64,000 nucleotides of DNA from Rhypophila decipiens (lineage: Eukaryota > Ascomycota > Sordariomycetes > Sordariales > Naviculisporaceae): assembly GCA_033297075.1 (NCBI GenBank), contig MU858070.1, positions 62,001 to 126,000 on the forward strand, given 5' to 3'. The notes beneath the pieces were generated by a model. It was not told the DNA's origin and ran no database searches. It was given only the letters and a program-made list of their open reading frames with translations. Position numbers and translations under genes: made by a program. Shown piece by piece: positions 11,518 through 22,478 of the stretch (position 1 is its first letter; each line of letters opens with the position of its first letter).

Positions 11518-13593
11518 TCAGTTGTTTCTATCCACCGTCCTCTGCGGCTTATAATTTGGAAGTTCGTCAAACCAGGCAAGTTCTTCGTTATACTTGTATG
11601 CGTGGAACTCAATCCCGTACGGTTTCGGTTCAATAGCGTAAAGAATTCCCAGGGGAACATCGAGGTCCGCAATATCGTCCCTGGTCAGGTCCATAAAGTA
11701 TGCCATCAGGACCCGGCAGACGGACCGATGGCTGATGATGAGGACATGGTCAGTGATGCGCTCAATCTCGCGCACCATGTCCCGCAGCCGGCTGATGACC
11801 TGGAGGTATCCTTCACCTCCAACGCCAGGATATATGTACTGGAGCTTATCCCGGGACCGCTTCAGGTATTCCTCTGGATATTTCTGGGCGATTTCCTCGT
11901 ATGTCATTCCCTCGAAAGTCCCGGCATTGAGCTCGTTGAGCATTTCCCATGCTTTGACGTCGTAGTCTTCGTCTGCATCAAAGTATTCTGCTGTTTCTAT
12001 GCTGCGCTTCAGCATTGACGTCCAGATACAAAAGTTCTTGTCATCTAGCTCCTGGTAGAGCTCTGGATACGGAGGTGTGTGGTCGCCAGGTTGAGGTGGA
12101 AACGAGGATCGCGCAATCTTGTTCTTTTGCTCGATCAGCCATTCTTTTCGCTTGTGTGTGATGAAGCTGTACAGCGCTTGGCCATAATAGTGGCCTCGCT
12201 CTGTGAGCTCTGAGTCCCCACCCAGCTTGTGAAGCTGGTTGTCCACGCTTTGACCGTGGCGGGTGATCCAGATCTGCCTCGGCGACAGATTGAAGGTTGT
12301 GAGATATGATGCTATGCCACTACTCAGGAAGCCCTTCAGCCTATGATGGATCACCTTTCGTCCGACATCAATCATCTGGCGTGTGGTTAGTCGAGAGCTC
12401 ATATAACCGAGATCGCGGTGAGCCAAACTCACTTGAATGTATTGGAGATCGTTATCCTCCTCATACTTTCCCAGAGGCTGGTATGCACTTTCATATGCCT
12501 TTACTCTCTGCTTGAAGTCTTCGAGGGACTTTACTGGATCCTTGTCTCTGTAGTCCGGCCCGGATAGTTTCAGGCGCATGTTGGCTTCCAGAAGCTTCGC
12601 GCGCCTGTCAGCAATGGGCCAGGCCACAGGGTTGTTGATTTGGAACAAACTTACGTTCTCATCGTGACATATGCTCTCGATGAACAGAATGCCGAGCTTT
12701 GGTTCCCTCTCCTTGATATGGTCCACGAGCAGTTTCCGTCGTTGGATAGTGCTATTTGTAGCGTCCAAAATACCAACCGCCCCACCCCCATCGAGTAAAT
12801 AGTCCAGCAACTCATCCAAAGTGTCGAGAGCGACCTGTTCTCGCAGCTTCGCTGCAGTCTCGTTCTTGGGATCGAAAAACTTGGCAGACTGGTCGATCTT
12901 TTCCTGGTTTCCCGACGGTCGGCGGTGGTGGTTGAGATCTAGCCTAGTCGGCTCATCGTCCACGACGATCTCGGGCGCTTTTCTTCCGTTCAGGAGGATG
13001 GTCGTCGCCTGGGCTAACCCATCTTCCACGGCAGCCGAAGTTGGAGAGGGTGAGTTGGTGTTAGGAGCTACACCCGCGGCGATGCGCCTGCGATTGCCCA
13101 CATTAAAAATCCTGGTGTCATGTTGCTGCCAGGAAAGATAGCGTTGTATCTTCTTGGTGATGTATGACTTGCCCCGCGCTGGAAGGCCAACCATGATGAT
13201 GACCAGTTTGGCGGCCACGTCTCGCGCCGGAATCCGGCCATCTGGGGACACCTTGGATCGGGTCATGCCTGGGATATTCAGTGTCGTGGCATGGGGGCGA
13301 ACCCTCGGCGTGTGGCTACCAGAGTTTTGTCTCAGGGGTGGGATCCGCGGCGAGCCGGGCGCGGTGGAGGGTATGCTTCGACTGTAAGGGGAGTCATACG
13401 AGACAGGCTGTGGTTTGTCGAGTGGACCTGTGCGAGAATCCAGTTCGTGCAATGATCTTAAGGCGTGCGCGACTGCCGGCGGGGGAAGTATGTTGCCGTC
13501 ATGGCGACTCGTTGGGCTTTGCTTCCCTCCATTTGAAGAGATTGTCGGCGACGAGGGAACTGATTGAGTAGAGGCGACAAGATGGCTGGTCAT
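11518..13593 (-). CDS. 6-phosphofructo-2-kinase / fructose-2,6-bisphosphatase
   Basis: This enzyme makes (kinase half) and removes (phosphatase half) fructose 2,6-bisphosphate, the cytosolic regulator of glycolysis versus gluconeogenesis. Exons are 13593-12655, 12594-12433 and 12375-11518, giving 652 aa. Both introns (60 nt at 12595-12654, 57 nt at 12376-12432) are multiples of three and contain no stop, so the unspliced frame also reads through. The Ser/Pro-rich N-terminus (1-125) is followed by Walker A GLPARGKS at 136-143 and ILDATN near 275. The phosphatase half has RHG at 406-408, the Glu of LNELNAG at 515 and the second His at 583. An insert of about 60 residues follows RIFNVGNRRR (about 160-235). 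Around His583 the sequence is SHRSV, where animal enzymes have CHQAV. The ATG at 13593 is preferred because the longer frame begins only with TTG. Confidence 0.93.
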   Translation of the reverse strand: MTSHLVASTQSVPSSPTISSNGGKQSPTSRHDGNILPPPAVAHALRSLHELDSRTGPLDKPQPVSYDSPYSRSIPSTAPGSPRIPPLRQNSGSHTPRVRPHATTLNIPGMTRSKVSPDGRIPARDVAAKLVIIMVGLPARGKSYITKKIQRYLSWQQHDTRIFNVGNRRRIAAGVAPNTNSPSPTSAAVEDGLAQATTILLNGRKAPEIVVDDEPTRLDLNHHRRPSGNQEKIDQSAKFFDPKNETAAKLREQVALDTLDELLDYLLDGGGAVGILDATNSTIQRRKLLVDHIKEREPKLGILFIESICHDENVSLFQINNPVAWPIADRRAKLLEANMRLKLSGPDYRDKDPVKSLEDFKQRVKAYESAYQPLGKYEEDNDLQYIQVSLAHRDLGYMSSRLTTRQMIDVGRKVIHHRLKGFLSSGIASYLTTFNLSPRQIWITRHGQSVDNQLHKLGGDSELTERGHYYGQALYSFITHKRKEWLIEQKNKIARSSFPPQPGDHTPPYPELYQELDDKNFCIWTSMLKRSIETAEYFDADEDYDVKAWEMLNELNAGTFEGMTYEEIAQKYPEEYLKRSRDKLQYIYPGVGGEGYLQVISRLRDMVREIERITDHVLIISHRSVCRVLMAYFMDLTRDDIADLDVPLGILYAIEPKPYGIEFHAYKYNEELAWFDELPNYKPQRTVDRNN

Positions 13594-16500
13594 GGCCAGC
13601 TTTCGCAATGAGTGTGACTGTGGCTGCGACGAGCTTCTGCCACGTTCTTTGAAGAGTTCTAGGTCAGCCGTAATGTCGAAGTATTTTGTGCGAGTTTCTA
13701 TTTATTGAGCAAGAAGGAGATAAATTAATGGGGGAGAAGGGGCTTGTAGCTATAATAAAAGAAAAGGGTGGAAGAGACCTTTGTGGAAGAAACTCGTCGC
13801 GCTGTCGGGATAGACAACAGCTGGTGGTGACATGGGATGTTTCGTAGCGCAGGTCTTTGTTGGGGGTGACCACACAAAAAGAGGGTCGACCAGTCACCAA
13901 AGATGCGGCTTGACGTCGTCTTGGGGGTTAGAGCGCTGGGCTAAAAATTGGCAGGCCAATCAATCGTCGAATTAGGGCCCAGGGATGGTTACTTGGTAAG
14001 TGCGCGCTGGGCTGACAAGATAAAATGTTGTGTACTGTATAGGTAGTACTAGTCCGGTATAGTCCAAAAGTTTGGGGCTCAAAAGTTGTGAGAAATCGTC
14101 GACGAGGACACCAACGAATTAATACCCGAGATCGCAAATCGTCTGCTATAGTGCTGCTGTATTTTTGCGCCCAAAGTAAGGCCGAACAATGGTTGCCACC
14201 TCGAAAGGAGATCCCAAAGTAATGACGGTGGGCGCGTGGAGACCAGACGAAGCTTGATTCCAGCGAGAATCGGTGAGTAACACAATGATGTCCTGTCAGT
14301 GGACCCCCTGTACAGCGGTGCTGCCTGTAGGTCTGGTGTTAAGCTTCCAGATGCTCTGGATGACGGGCAAGATGCACGTCGACGCAGATGGCACTTACCA
14401 GGTCTCGTCGTAGTAGTGTACAGTTGCTGCACGTTTGGGCGCAAGCAACGCCGGATAAAAAAACGAATGGCTGATGAGATGGACGAGAATTAAGAACCTT
14501 TGGGAGGCCACAGTCTCGCTAGGTTCAGGGTTCCGGAGATGGCAAAAGTTCTCGAATCCAGCGACGCGGAGGTTCAGGACCTAGGGCCGATCTCTGTTAG
14601 GTTTAAGGGTTCAGGGGTCCCTGGGGTATGGAGTCTTGATCCACTCAACCCAAACTTTGTGTGAAAAAAAACTCAAGCAACCAGAACCCAGATTCCAAGC
14701 AAGCCAGGAACCGGCCACTTGCCTTTTTATCACCGTCGAGAGTCTTGACCATTCAGTCGCCAACTACCGCCACTCGGGACCCATCTTGATTTCAGAGATT
14801 TGAGGAGTCGGGGTTTCCTTGTCCACCTGGGCGCTGTGCCGGTGCGGGATTCAGGGAAAGTGCGCTGAATTACACCGCCAAGATGCTCTGAAATTGAACA
14901 GCGGGTTGGGTGTTGTAGCACTCGTGCTGAGCAGTCCGCTATGCCGACAAGTCCTGCAAATAAACTTGGACTTTGTGTCGGACTCGACCCTCTCTGCGAC
15001 GATTTCAAGACACTTTGTTCGTTCGACAGTTGTCCAGTTCTGGCTTGGCAAACCCCCCAGTGCGACCTGGAGAACGGGATGATGGGGGCTAATAATAATG
15101 GCGGAGGAGGGAGAACTGGGTCTTGTCTTGAGGATGAGGAAAAAGATTGACACAACGCAATTGCCGTTGTACTGACTCTCAGCATGTGCCAAATGGAGAT
15201 TATAGAGAATAAGGACCCGAAGTCGAGCAAGGTGGGTGAGATGAGTATATTCTGGGTACGGTTGTGAAGTCAAAGAGGCTGGAGAAGGTCGGTCTTTGTG
15301 TTACTGGTCAGGGCCCGGATTCTGGGAGCAACTCATATTTCAGCATTCAGGCACGGGCTCATTCTACTCGCTCTCTCTTTCTCTTCCCTCCAGCTCGACG
15401 CAAGAGATAAGAGAACCTCTTGGAAACATCCAGTGAGCCAGATACAGGAATTACATTCCACTTGAAGGCGCCCACCCCAACAAAAGCGCCGGGACGATGC
15501 TCGGGCAACCTCAACACCTCCAATGATGCACAGAATATCAACCTAACTACGCATGTACTTTCAGATTCGTGTTTACTAGGTGAGGCATATCCCCGCCGCA
15601 TGCCCCCATCCATGCCTTATTACCTTGTCTTGCTGCCGAAGCTGTGAGATGTGATGAGCAGCCTTGGCTGCATTTTCCGCTGCCGTCGACGGGTCACAAC
15701 TCATATCCCAGCAGCGGAAATCGATCGAAGTTTTCGACTTTCATCTATACGCAACTTCCTACGTACACAATCCGTGCACCGTCATGTACCGGTATAACGT
15801 GGACTCTTCGGGAGAAACCCCGTTCGCCGAGAAGGGCAGGATATCTGGCTTACTGTAACTATCGTGTGCCATTTTCCGCATACGCAGTCACGGACCAGAC
15901 TGCCCCTTCCCATCCACAGCCTGACCGCATCCCCGAGCTGGCGAGGATCATCTTGGCTCGGTCTAACTCTTGATGTTGTGTGAATGCACCGTAGGCAGTG
16001 CCCCATGACGCTCCGTAGTCGGAGTTCCGACCGGGCATCTGTGCAACACCGACTTCCGTTTGAGGTGGTGAATGACGCTTTTTCTGACAGTTTTCTGGGA
16101 ACCTGGCAGGGGCTTCCAGCGGGAAGAATCCATAAAAGGCATTATCCGAATCTTTGTTTCTTTGGTTCGTTCCCCTGTTAACCTTGTATCCTGACAAAAC
16201 ACAATCCCAAGGGGGCCTACCTACCTGCGATCAGCGATTTTGATCAACTTAGGCAGGCAGGCTGCGGATAGTTCCTTTCAGACCAAGACACGACCCTTCG
16301 GCTCCTTTCCATATGTACCTATTTAATGTAGAAAAGAAGCTAACCCCCCACACAGACTAATGGAAGGGTTACACCACAGCGGCTGGTGGTGGGGTCAAGC
16401 ATGAGGCATTCAAGACCAACAGATTGACATAAGAGAAACCCAAGATGGTCACTTTGCCAGTTCTGGACAGCTTGCCACCTTTCCTCGCCATCTGACAGTT

Positions 16501-17532
16501 TGCTGTGAAGCACATGAGGAAGGCTGGAAAAAAGGAATAACAACAGGGAGCGTCATACACCAACACCAAACAAAGTATCATACAAACAACACTCATTGTG
16601 GAATCGAGCCTCAACATGACCATATCGGCGAGGGAATAAACACCGATGTGTCACATGGCCCAGTTTTTGAATTTATACTTTACTTGTATATGAGATCTTG
16701 CACGTTACCTCCCAGCATCATGTGTGAGGAGCAACGAAGATCGAAAGCCAAGTCCAGTGTCCATATTGATGCTCCCGGGATTTTCGAATGCTCGTCTCTT
16801 CTGCTAACCCGTACCCCGCAAATGGGACCCTGTGGTGGCATCTTGAAACTTCGGCTTGAAGCGGAGTGGAATATATGAATTCCAATCAGCTTGGCTCGCA
16901 ATGATTTCCTGCCTGCCATCAATGGGATTGTTTGCCAAACCCCATCATATGTCACGCCTCGGATATCAGATGTGTGGTAAAGAGATGGCTGGAGGGGAAC
17001 CAGAGATCTTATGCCTGCCCCGCAACAAGATAAGATAAAAGGTCCACAGCAAATGTGGGGCAAAGACAAGCGTCAAGCTTGTGCCTGCGTTCTGCCAACG
17101 ATTTTCCCAGGGCCCTGGGAAAGGTGGGGGGAGGGGTCTGCCAAGCGCCAATTACGTACAGGCTAGTTTTTTTCTCATCGCGTTCACCTCGAGCATCCCA
17201 GATCGAATGGAAAGTCATCTTCCTTCTTGCTGTGCGTAAAAAGAGTTCAGCCCTGAGCCCGGTTCTTTCCTACTCGGAGTCGGAACCAACAGGTGCTCGC
17301 AATGGTTTCTCTGTCCAAATCATCTTTTCCGTGGTGTCAATTCTCCCTCTCCCGTTGCCCTCATTGACTGTCATCCACTCTTTTGAGCAGGCGTTTTGCC
17401 AGATCCTGGGCTCTGCTGGTCTCTTGTCAAACAAACTTAGCCCCCTTTCGCATCGATACCTGCCTGGCTCAACCTGTTCGAAGACCAGCCCGACATCTAT
17501 CCCGATTGCCGTGTCGCGTTTCCGGAGCCAAA
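13594..17532. other. Gene-free region between PFK2/FBPase2 and TAD3
   Basis: Both flanking genes read away from this 3.9-kb stretch, so it should carry two promoters and 5' leaders. All frames are short and resemble nothing known. A pyrimidine-rich part precedes the TAD3 start (about 17215-17530), as expected for a fungal 5' leader. Confidence 0.6.
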
Positions 17533-18839
17533 ATGCACAACGATGACTCTATCGGAGCAGCGTTATCTGCGCAGGATCCCCTCGTCCGAGACTTGCTTCG
17601 CCAGGAGGTCGAGCACGGTGTTCTTATTCCTCTAAAGACCAATCTTGAGCTGAGAGACGACTATGCAACTGGAAACATTCTCATCACTCGCGTGCCCACC
17701 AAGGCGGTCGCTACAACTATTGAGTAAATATCCCCCATATCTTTGTCCAGAACTGTCATCGTCCGGAGCCCCATCACTGACCATGTTGTAGCTTGCTTCG
17801 CGAAATGCTACCTGAGGAAATCGTTAAAGGCGTTCCTCATCTACGCAGATGCGCCAAGCCGTCCGACCTTCCCGCCCACCTCAAGACGCAGTTCATGAAC
17901 GAGACCCCACAAAGCAGACAAATCCATACGGGAAAATCGACGTGGATCTACCTGATATTAGGACCCGAGTCGATGTTGTCCCGCGAAGAGCTAGCACAAG
18001 CTCTGTCGACAGTGGAGGGCGCTGAGGAAGAGGTATTCATCCAGAGCGTCCCTGTGCCCATGGTAGCTCCTACCTCACAGATACAAGCTGCCATGTGGTC
18101 TCAACACTTCTGGCCGTGTGTGTATCGGAAGAACAACCCGCTTGGGCCACACCCATCCCAAGTATGCCGCCACACCGAGGAGATCGCAAACGATGCTGCG
18201 ATATGGATGACGCTAGCCCATCAGGTTGCCAACGAAGCACATGCCGGTGGTTTTGGAGAGCCAATGGGGGCTTGTATTGTACAGAGGGAGGCCGGCAAGA
18301 CGACGCTGGTAGCTCTTGCTGCCGATGCGCGCTGGCATAATCAAGCGCAAACTGGTTGCACCGGGAACCCTATGGCGCATGCCGTGCTACGGGCAATTAG
18401 CATCGTTGCGCAGAAACTAGTCAGAGCGGAGCATAGAGAGGAAACGAAGGTGGACACGATTCTCGAGTTCGAAGCTTTCCAAGACAAGCCGTTACTCGAA
18501 TCCGAGCAAAAGGTATTTGAGCAGGATCACCCAAGTCCTGATGGATATTTATGCCATGGCCTGGAGATGTATCTTACACACGAGCCGTGTGTCATGTGCT
18601 CCATGGCCATTCTCCATTCCCGAATGGGCAAAGTGGTATTCGGATATCGCATGCCTCTGACCGGTGGGCTCTGTGCAGAAGATCGCGGCCGCGAGCACCC
18701 GTCACTTAACGGAGCTGACGGCGGTCGTGGACTGGGCCTCTTCTGGCGCAGAGAGTTGAACTGGAGCTTGGTGGCTTGGGAATGGGAGTCGGGCGGCTCC
18801 GTGAGACCATCACCAGTTGATATGGCTATCCACGCCTGA
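17533..18839 (+). CDS. TAD3: tRNA-specific adenosine deaminase subunit Tad3
   Basis: Tad3 is the non-catalytic partner of Tad2; the heterodimer converts adenosine 34 of several tRNAs to inosine. Exons are 17533-17723 and 17792-18839 (412 aa), with a 68-nt intron (GTAAAT donor, TAG acceptor) whose removal gives ATTIDLLREMLPEE. The C-terminal cytidine-deaminase-type fold is recognisable: HAV at 260-262 stands where catalytic members have HAE, and EPCVMCSMAILHSRMGKVVF supplies the two zinc cysteines (330 and 333). Replacement of the catalytic Glu by Val is the known mark of Tad3 and separates it from Tad2. The C-terminus (LNWSLVAWEW) also fits fungal Tad3. Confidence 0.93.
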
Positions 18840-20496
18840 CAAATCCATCCCACCGGAAGAAGGAGATGGTGGCGTCGAAACTGGTATTTGTTGCAGAGCC
18901 TCGGCCTCTCAACTTTTGTTCTATGGTTGTTTCTTTTTGGTTTGCAGACAAGAGTCCAGAGGAATTAGGTAGTCCTTCTGTCTCGGGATTGGCATTACTG
19001 CGCGGGCAATTTAATTTTGAAGCATCTTCGGGGTGAATAGCATGGTGTTAACACATGGTGTTTAGGGATTTGGAGTGGTTTATTTTCCCTCCTTTGTTTT
19101 ATTCAAATCGGCATTACAGGTTCAGAGGATCCATAGGCGCGAGCCACAGATGGTCCTGCCGGGTGATATGAAGATGGAGCTGGGTCCATGGTCTTGTTCG
19201 GCTCCTCTTTTTGTCCCTTATTTTCTTTCTTTCCATGTGCTAACTGGGGTTTGCTTACTACTTTCCTATCGTCTTCCTCTCATGTCTACTTGCGCATTAA
19301 CGATTAGATACCTTAGTGCCAAGTTGATAATGGGAGTTGATAATATCCAAAAAATTCAGTATGTTTGACCAACTTCTTCCATGTGTATGTTCATCACTCA
19401 CCGCCTTTGTCGTTGGTCTGTGGTCTTCGCTGGGTACGTACCTAGCCCTCCTGTATTAATTTGTGCCGGGAAGTCCCTGTGACTCTTACGCCTTGCGTTG
19501 CTGCCGGATTATCAGATATTGAGATCGTTAGCCATATAGTACTTCATGGTAAATATAGTCAAGTTGGTATACCTGGATGAACAGGGTTGCTAGGCCTATT
19601 ATTGACTTAGTCAAGACATTTTTAACGTAGAAACAATGCATTTATTTAGCTCATGGCCTATTTTAGAAGTCGTGAGCAAGGCCCCTTGTCGGGAATGCAG
19701 ATTGACTATTTACTGCGGAATACTGTAGTGCATACTAGGTACTCGTCAGGGCTAAAAGCGCCTACTGACAAGAAGTGGGCCGTTGTTTAGCCCTGACGAG
19801 TATAGAGTAGTCGGCTGCCGACTCTTTCACTGGCAGGGAAGTGCGAACAAGGCGGGCGCAGGAACAAAGTCTCATTCTTTCGACAAGGAGAGAATGAGCT
19901 ATCCAAGCTCCACCCATGGTGCCTTGCTCACTCACCCACAATGACGAAAAGGTCCAATTGTTCACCCCCTGGTTTTTCTTCTGACTCCCCTGGGCCTGAG
20001 AAAAAAAGACATCCACCAAACGCATTCATCGCAGCTCGACTTTGTAAACACACATGATCCAACCCGTTTTGGTAAATCAGAAATACCTCATCAAAACCCC
20101 AGACCTTTACACAACACCTTTTGCTCTCTACCACATACCTTTTCAATCCTTGATGGTCGTAAACTAAGACGACCCTGACCTACCGGCATTCAAACTGGCG
20201 TTTTCAAACAACGCCTTCATCGCAATCTACTCACTTCCTCATGATTCAATAACATCTGCCCTAACTTTTGTTCAATTTCCCTTTCCTCTGCTCCCAGATT
20301 CTTGGAGTCAGAGCCAAAACTACGGGATTGGCTGAGATCTTTATCATCACTGCACAGCGTGTGCGCTGTCGTACCCGCGTCGCCCAGACTCACGGACCGT
20401 TATATCACGGACAAGCGACGAGATATCCAGTGTGTCGTTGAATTGTCTCGGTCATCGTCAGACAGGGGTAGGAAAGCTTGATTGTTGCGCGAAAAC
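18840..20496. other. Gene-free region between TAD3 and the antiporter gene
   Basis: The left part is the presumed TAD3 3' UTR and the right part the antiporter promoter and 5' leader. The only structured signal is the perfect inverted repeat at 19740-19802. No coding frame is supported. Confidence 0.6.
19740..19802. repeat. Perfect 17-bp inverted repeat with 29-nt spacer
   Basis: TACTCGTCAGGGCTAAA at 19740-19756 is matched exactly by its reverse complement at 19786-19802. The outer ends are TA, consistent with a TA target site. At 63 bp it could be a minimal MITE or the collapsed ends of a DNA transposon, or it may simply form a hairpin. It lies 1 kb past the TAD3 stop codon, which argues against a role as the TAD3 terminator. 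Confidence 0.7.
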
Positions 20497-22478
20497 ATGC
20501 CGACCTTGGCGCTCACAAACTTCAATATCGTGCTGAGTGTGCTGGGAGGATGGATTTCTCTCTTCGGCCTTGTTTCGTACCTGTGCAAGGAGAACTTTTA
20601 TTTGTCCGAGGCTTGTAAGTTTTCTTTTCTGTGCACGCTTTGTTTGTCTCGCTTGTCATCCGTTGTGGTCTTTCTCTCGAAATACCAAGAAATACCATCT
20701 CCACTGATCTCCAAGACGGATCTCCGATCTCACAGAGCCAAGGTCTCGGCGCCTAGACTTTTCGGCTTGGACAGTAAAAAACCGAAGCTCTAACCAACTC
20801 ACAGTGATATCGCTGCTGGCCGGCGTCGTGGTCTCGCCCTCCGCAGCAAATCTGGTCCGACCGCTTGACTATGCCGGGACAGCCGAAAATGTCAATAACG
20901 TCACTCTTTACTTCTCCCGCCTCGTCCTCGGCGTGCAGTTAGTCCTTGCTGGTGTGCAGCTGCCCAGCCGGTATCTCAAGAAGGAATGGAAACCGCTATC
21001 GCTCCTGCTGGGCCCTGTCATGGTGGCCATGTGGATCTCTACTAGCCTCCTCGTGTGGGCGCTGGTGCCGAACCTCAGTTTTCTCCATGCCCTCGTTGTC
21101 GGCTCTTGCGTCACCCCTACGGATCCTGTCTTGTCCAACGTTATTGTCAAAGGCAAATTCGCCGACCATAATGTGCCCAAGGACTTACAGAGGATCATCA
21201 TTGCCGAGTCTGGCGCCAATGATGGTCTGGGGTACCCGTTCTTGTTCTTCGCGCTTTACTTGATCAAGTACATCGGGGACGGAGGCGTCGCAGAGGAAGG
21301 CGGCGCCGGGTTGGCCATGGGGCTGTGGTTCGGGGAGACGTGGGGATATACAATCATCCTGAGCATCATCTACGGCGCTGTTGTTGGCTGGGTCGCAAAG
21401 GAATTACTTCATTGGGCTGAGGAGCGGAAATTCGTCGACAGGGAGAGCTTTCTCGTTTTTGCCATATCGCTCGCTCTCTTCATACTGGGGACTTGTGGCA
21501 TGATCGGGAGCGATGACATCCTCGCCTGCTTCATAGCCGGCAACGTCTTCACCTGGGACGACTGGTTCCGGCTGGAGACGCTGGATGACTCGCTTCAGCC
21601 CACGGTTGACATGCTGCTCAACGTCTCCATCTTCATGTGGTATGGCACCGTCTGTCCGTGGCACAGTTTTCTCGATAACGGCGTGATACCGTTGTACCGC
21701 CTTGTCCCGCTTGGAATTCTGGTTCTCTTGTTGCGCAGACTTCCATGGGTATTTGCCCTTCACAAGTATATACCACAAATTGAGGAAACGAGACAAGCAA
21801 TCTTTGTGGGATTCTTTGGACCCGTGGGAGTCTCTGCGATATTCTATCTCTACATCACGCTGGAATTTCTCGAGACATTAGAGGTTAATGGAAAGACGAG
21901 GGAAGACGTTGAAAGCCTCGGAGAGACGGTTAACGTGGTGGTTTGGTTCTTGGCTATATGCAGCATTGTAAGGGTCTCTTCGCCCTTGATCATCTCTTCA
22001 GTCTGATGCTGACATTGGCAAACCTTAGGTCGTCCACGGCCTCAGTATCCCGCTGGGAAAGCTAGGTTTCTACCTCCCCCGAACCATCTCCAGGACCGTA
22101 ACTGGCTCTCCGAGTGGGAATGACGGAGAGGCCGTCCCACCATTCCGGGTCGGCACCAGGGTGACTTCCAGGTTCAGCGGCATCTTGCCCGGTCGACGGT
22201 CAGGCCGGAATTCAGCCACTGACCTGTCCACGCCCACGACCGAGACCTCGCCGACATCTTCACGTCCCATTTTCAGGATTGGTGGGAGTGTAATTCCTCC
22301 TCCAAAGACTCCAGAAATCGGACCTGGTGGCGACCCAGCCGATGAGAGGGACACTGTCGAGCCTGGGACGGGCATGGAGACGGGGTCCGAACCACAAGCC
22401 CGCAAACCAGAGCCTGTGACGCCCGGGCTTGCTCCCAGGACGATTCGATTTCCTGATGAAGTTGCCGGCGAGGTGTGA
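20497..22478 (+). CDS. Na+/H+ antiporter, Nha1/Sod2 type (CPA1 family)
   Basis: A predicted plasma-membrane cation/proton exchanger that would expel Na+ (and perhaps K+) in exchange for H+. Exons are 20497-20614, 20805-21967 and 22029-22478 (576 aa); introns are 190 and 61 nt. The joins give SEALISLLAGVVVSP and SIVVHGLSIPLGKLGFYLP, both typical of the family. The transport core has TPTDPVLS (TDP at 145-147) and ESGANDGLGYPF at 174-185, including the Asn-Asp pair thought to bind the ion. About a dozen hydrophobic segments precede a cytosolic Pro/Thr/Ser-rich tail of about 140 residues. This tail is short beside that of yeast Nha1, so in size the protein is closer to S. pombe Sod2. Confidence 0.92.
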
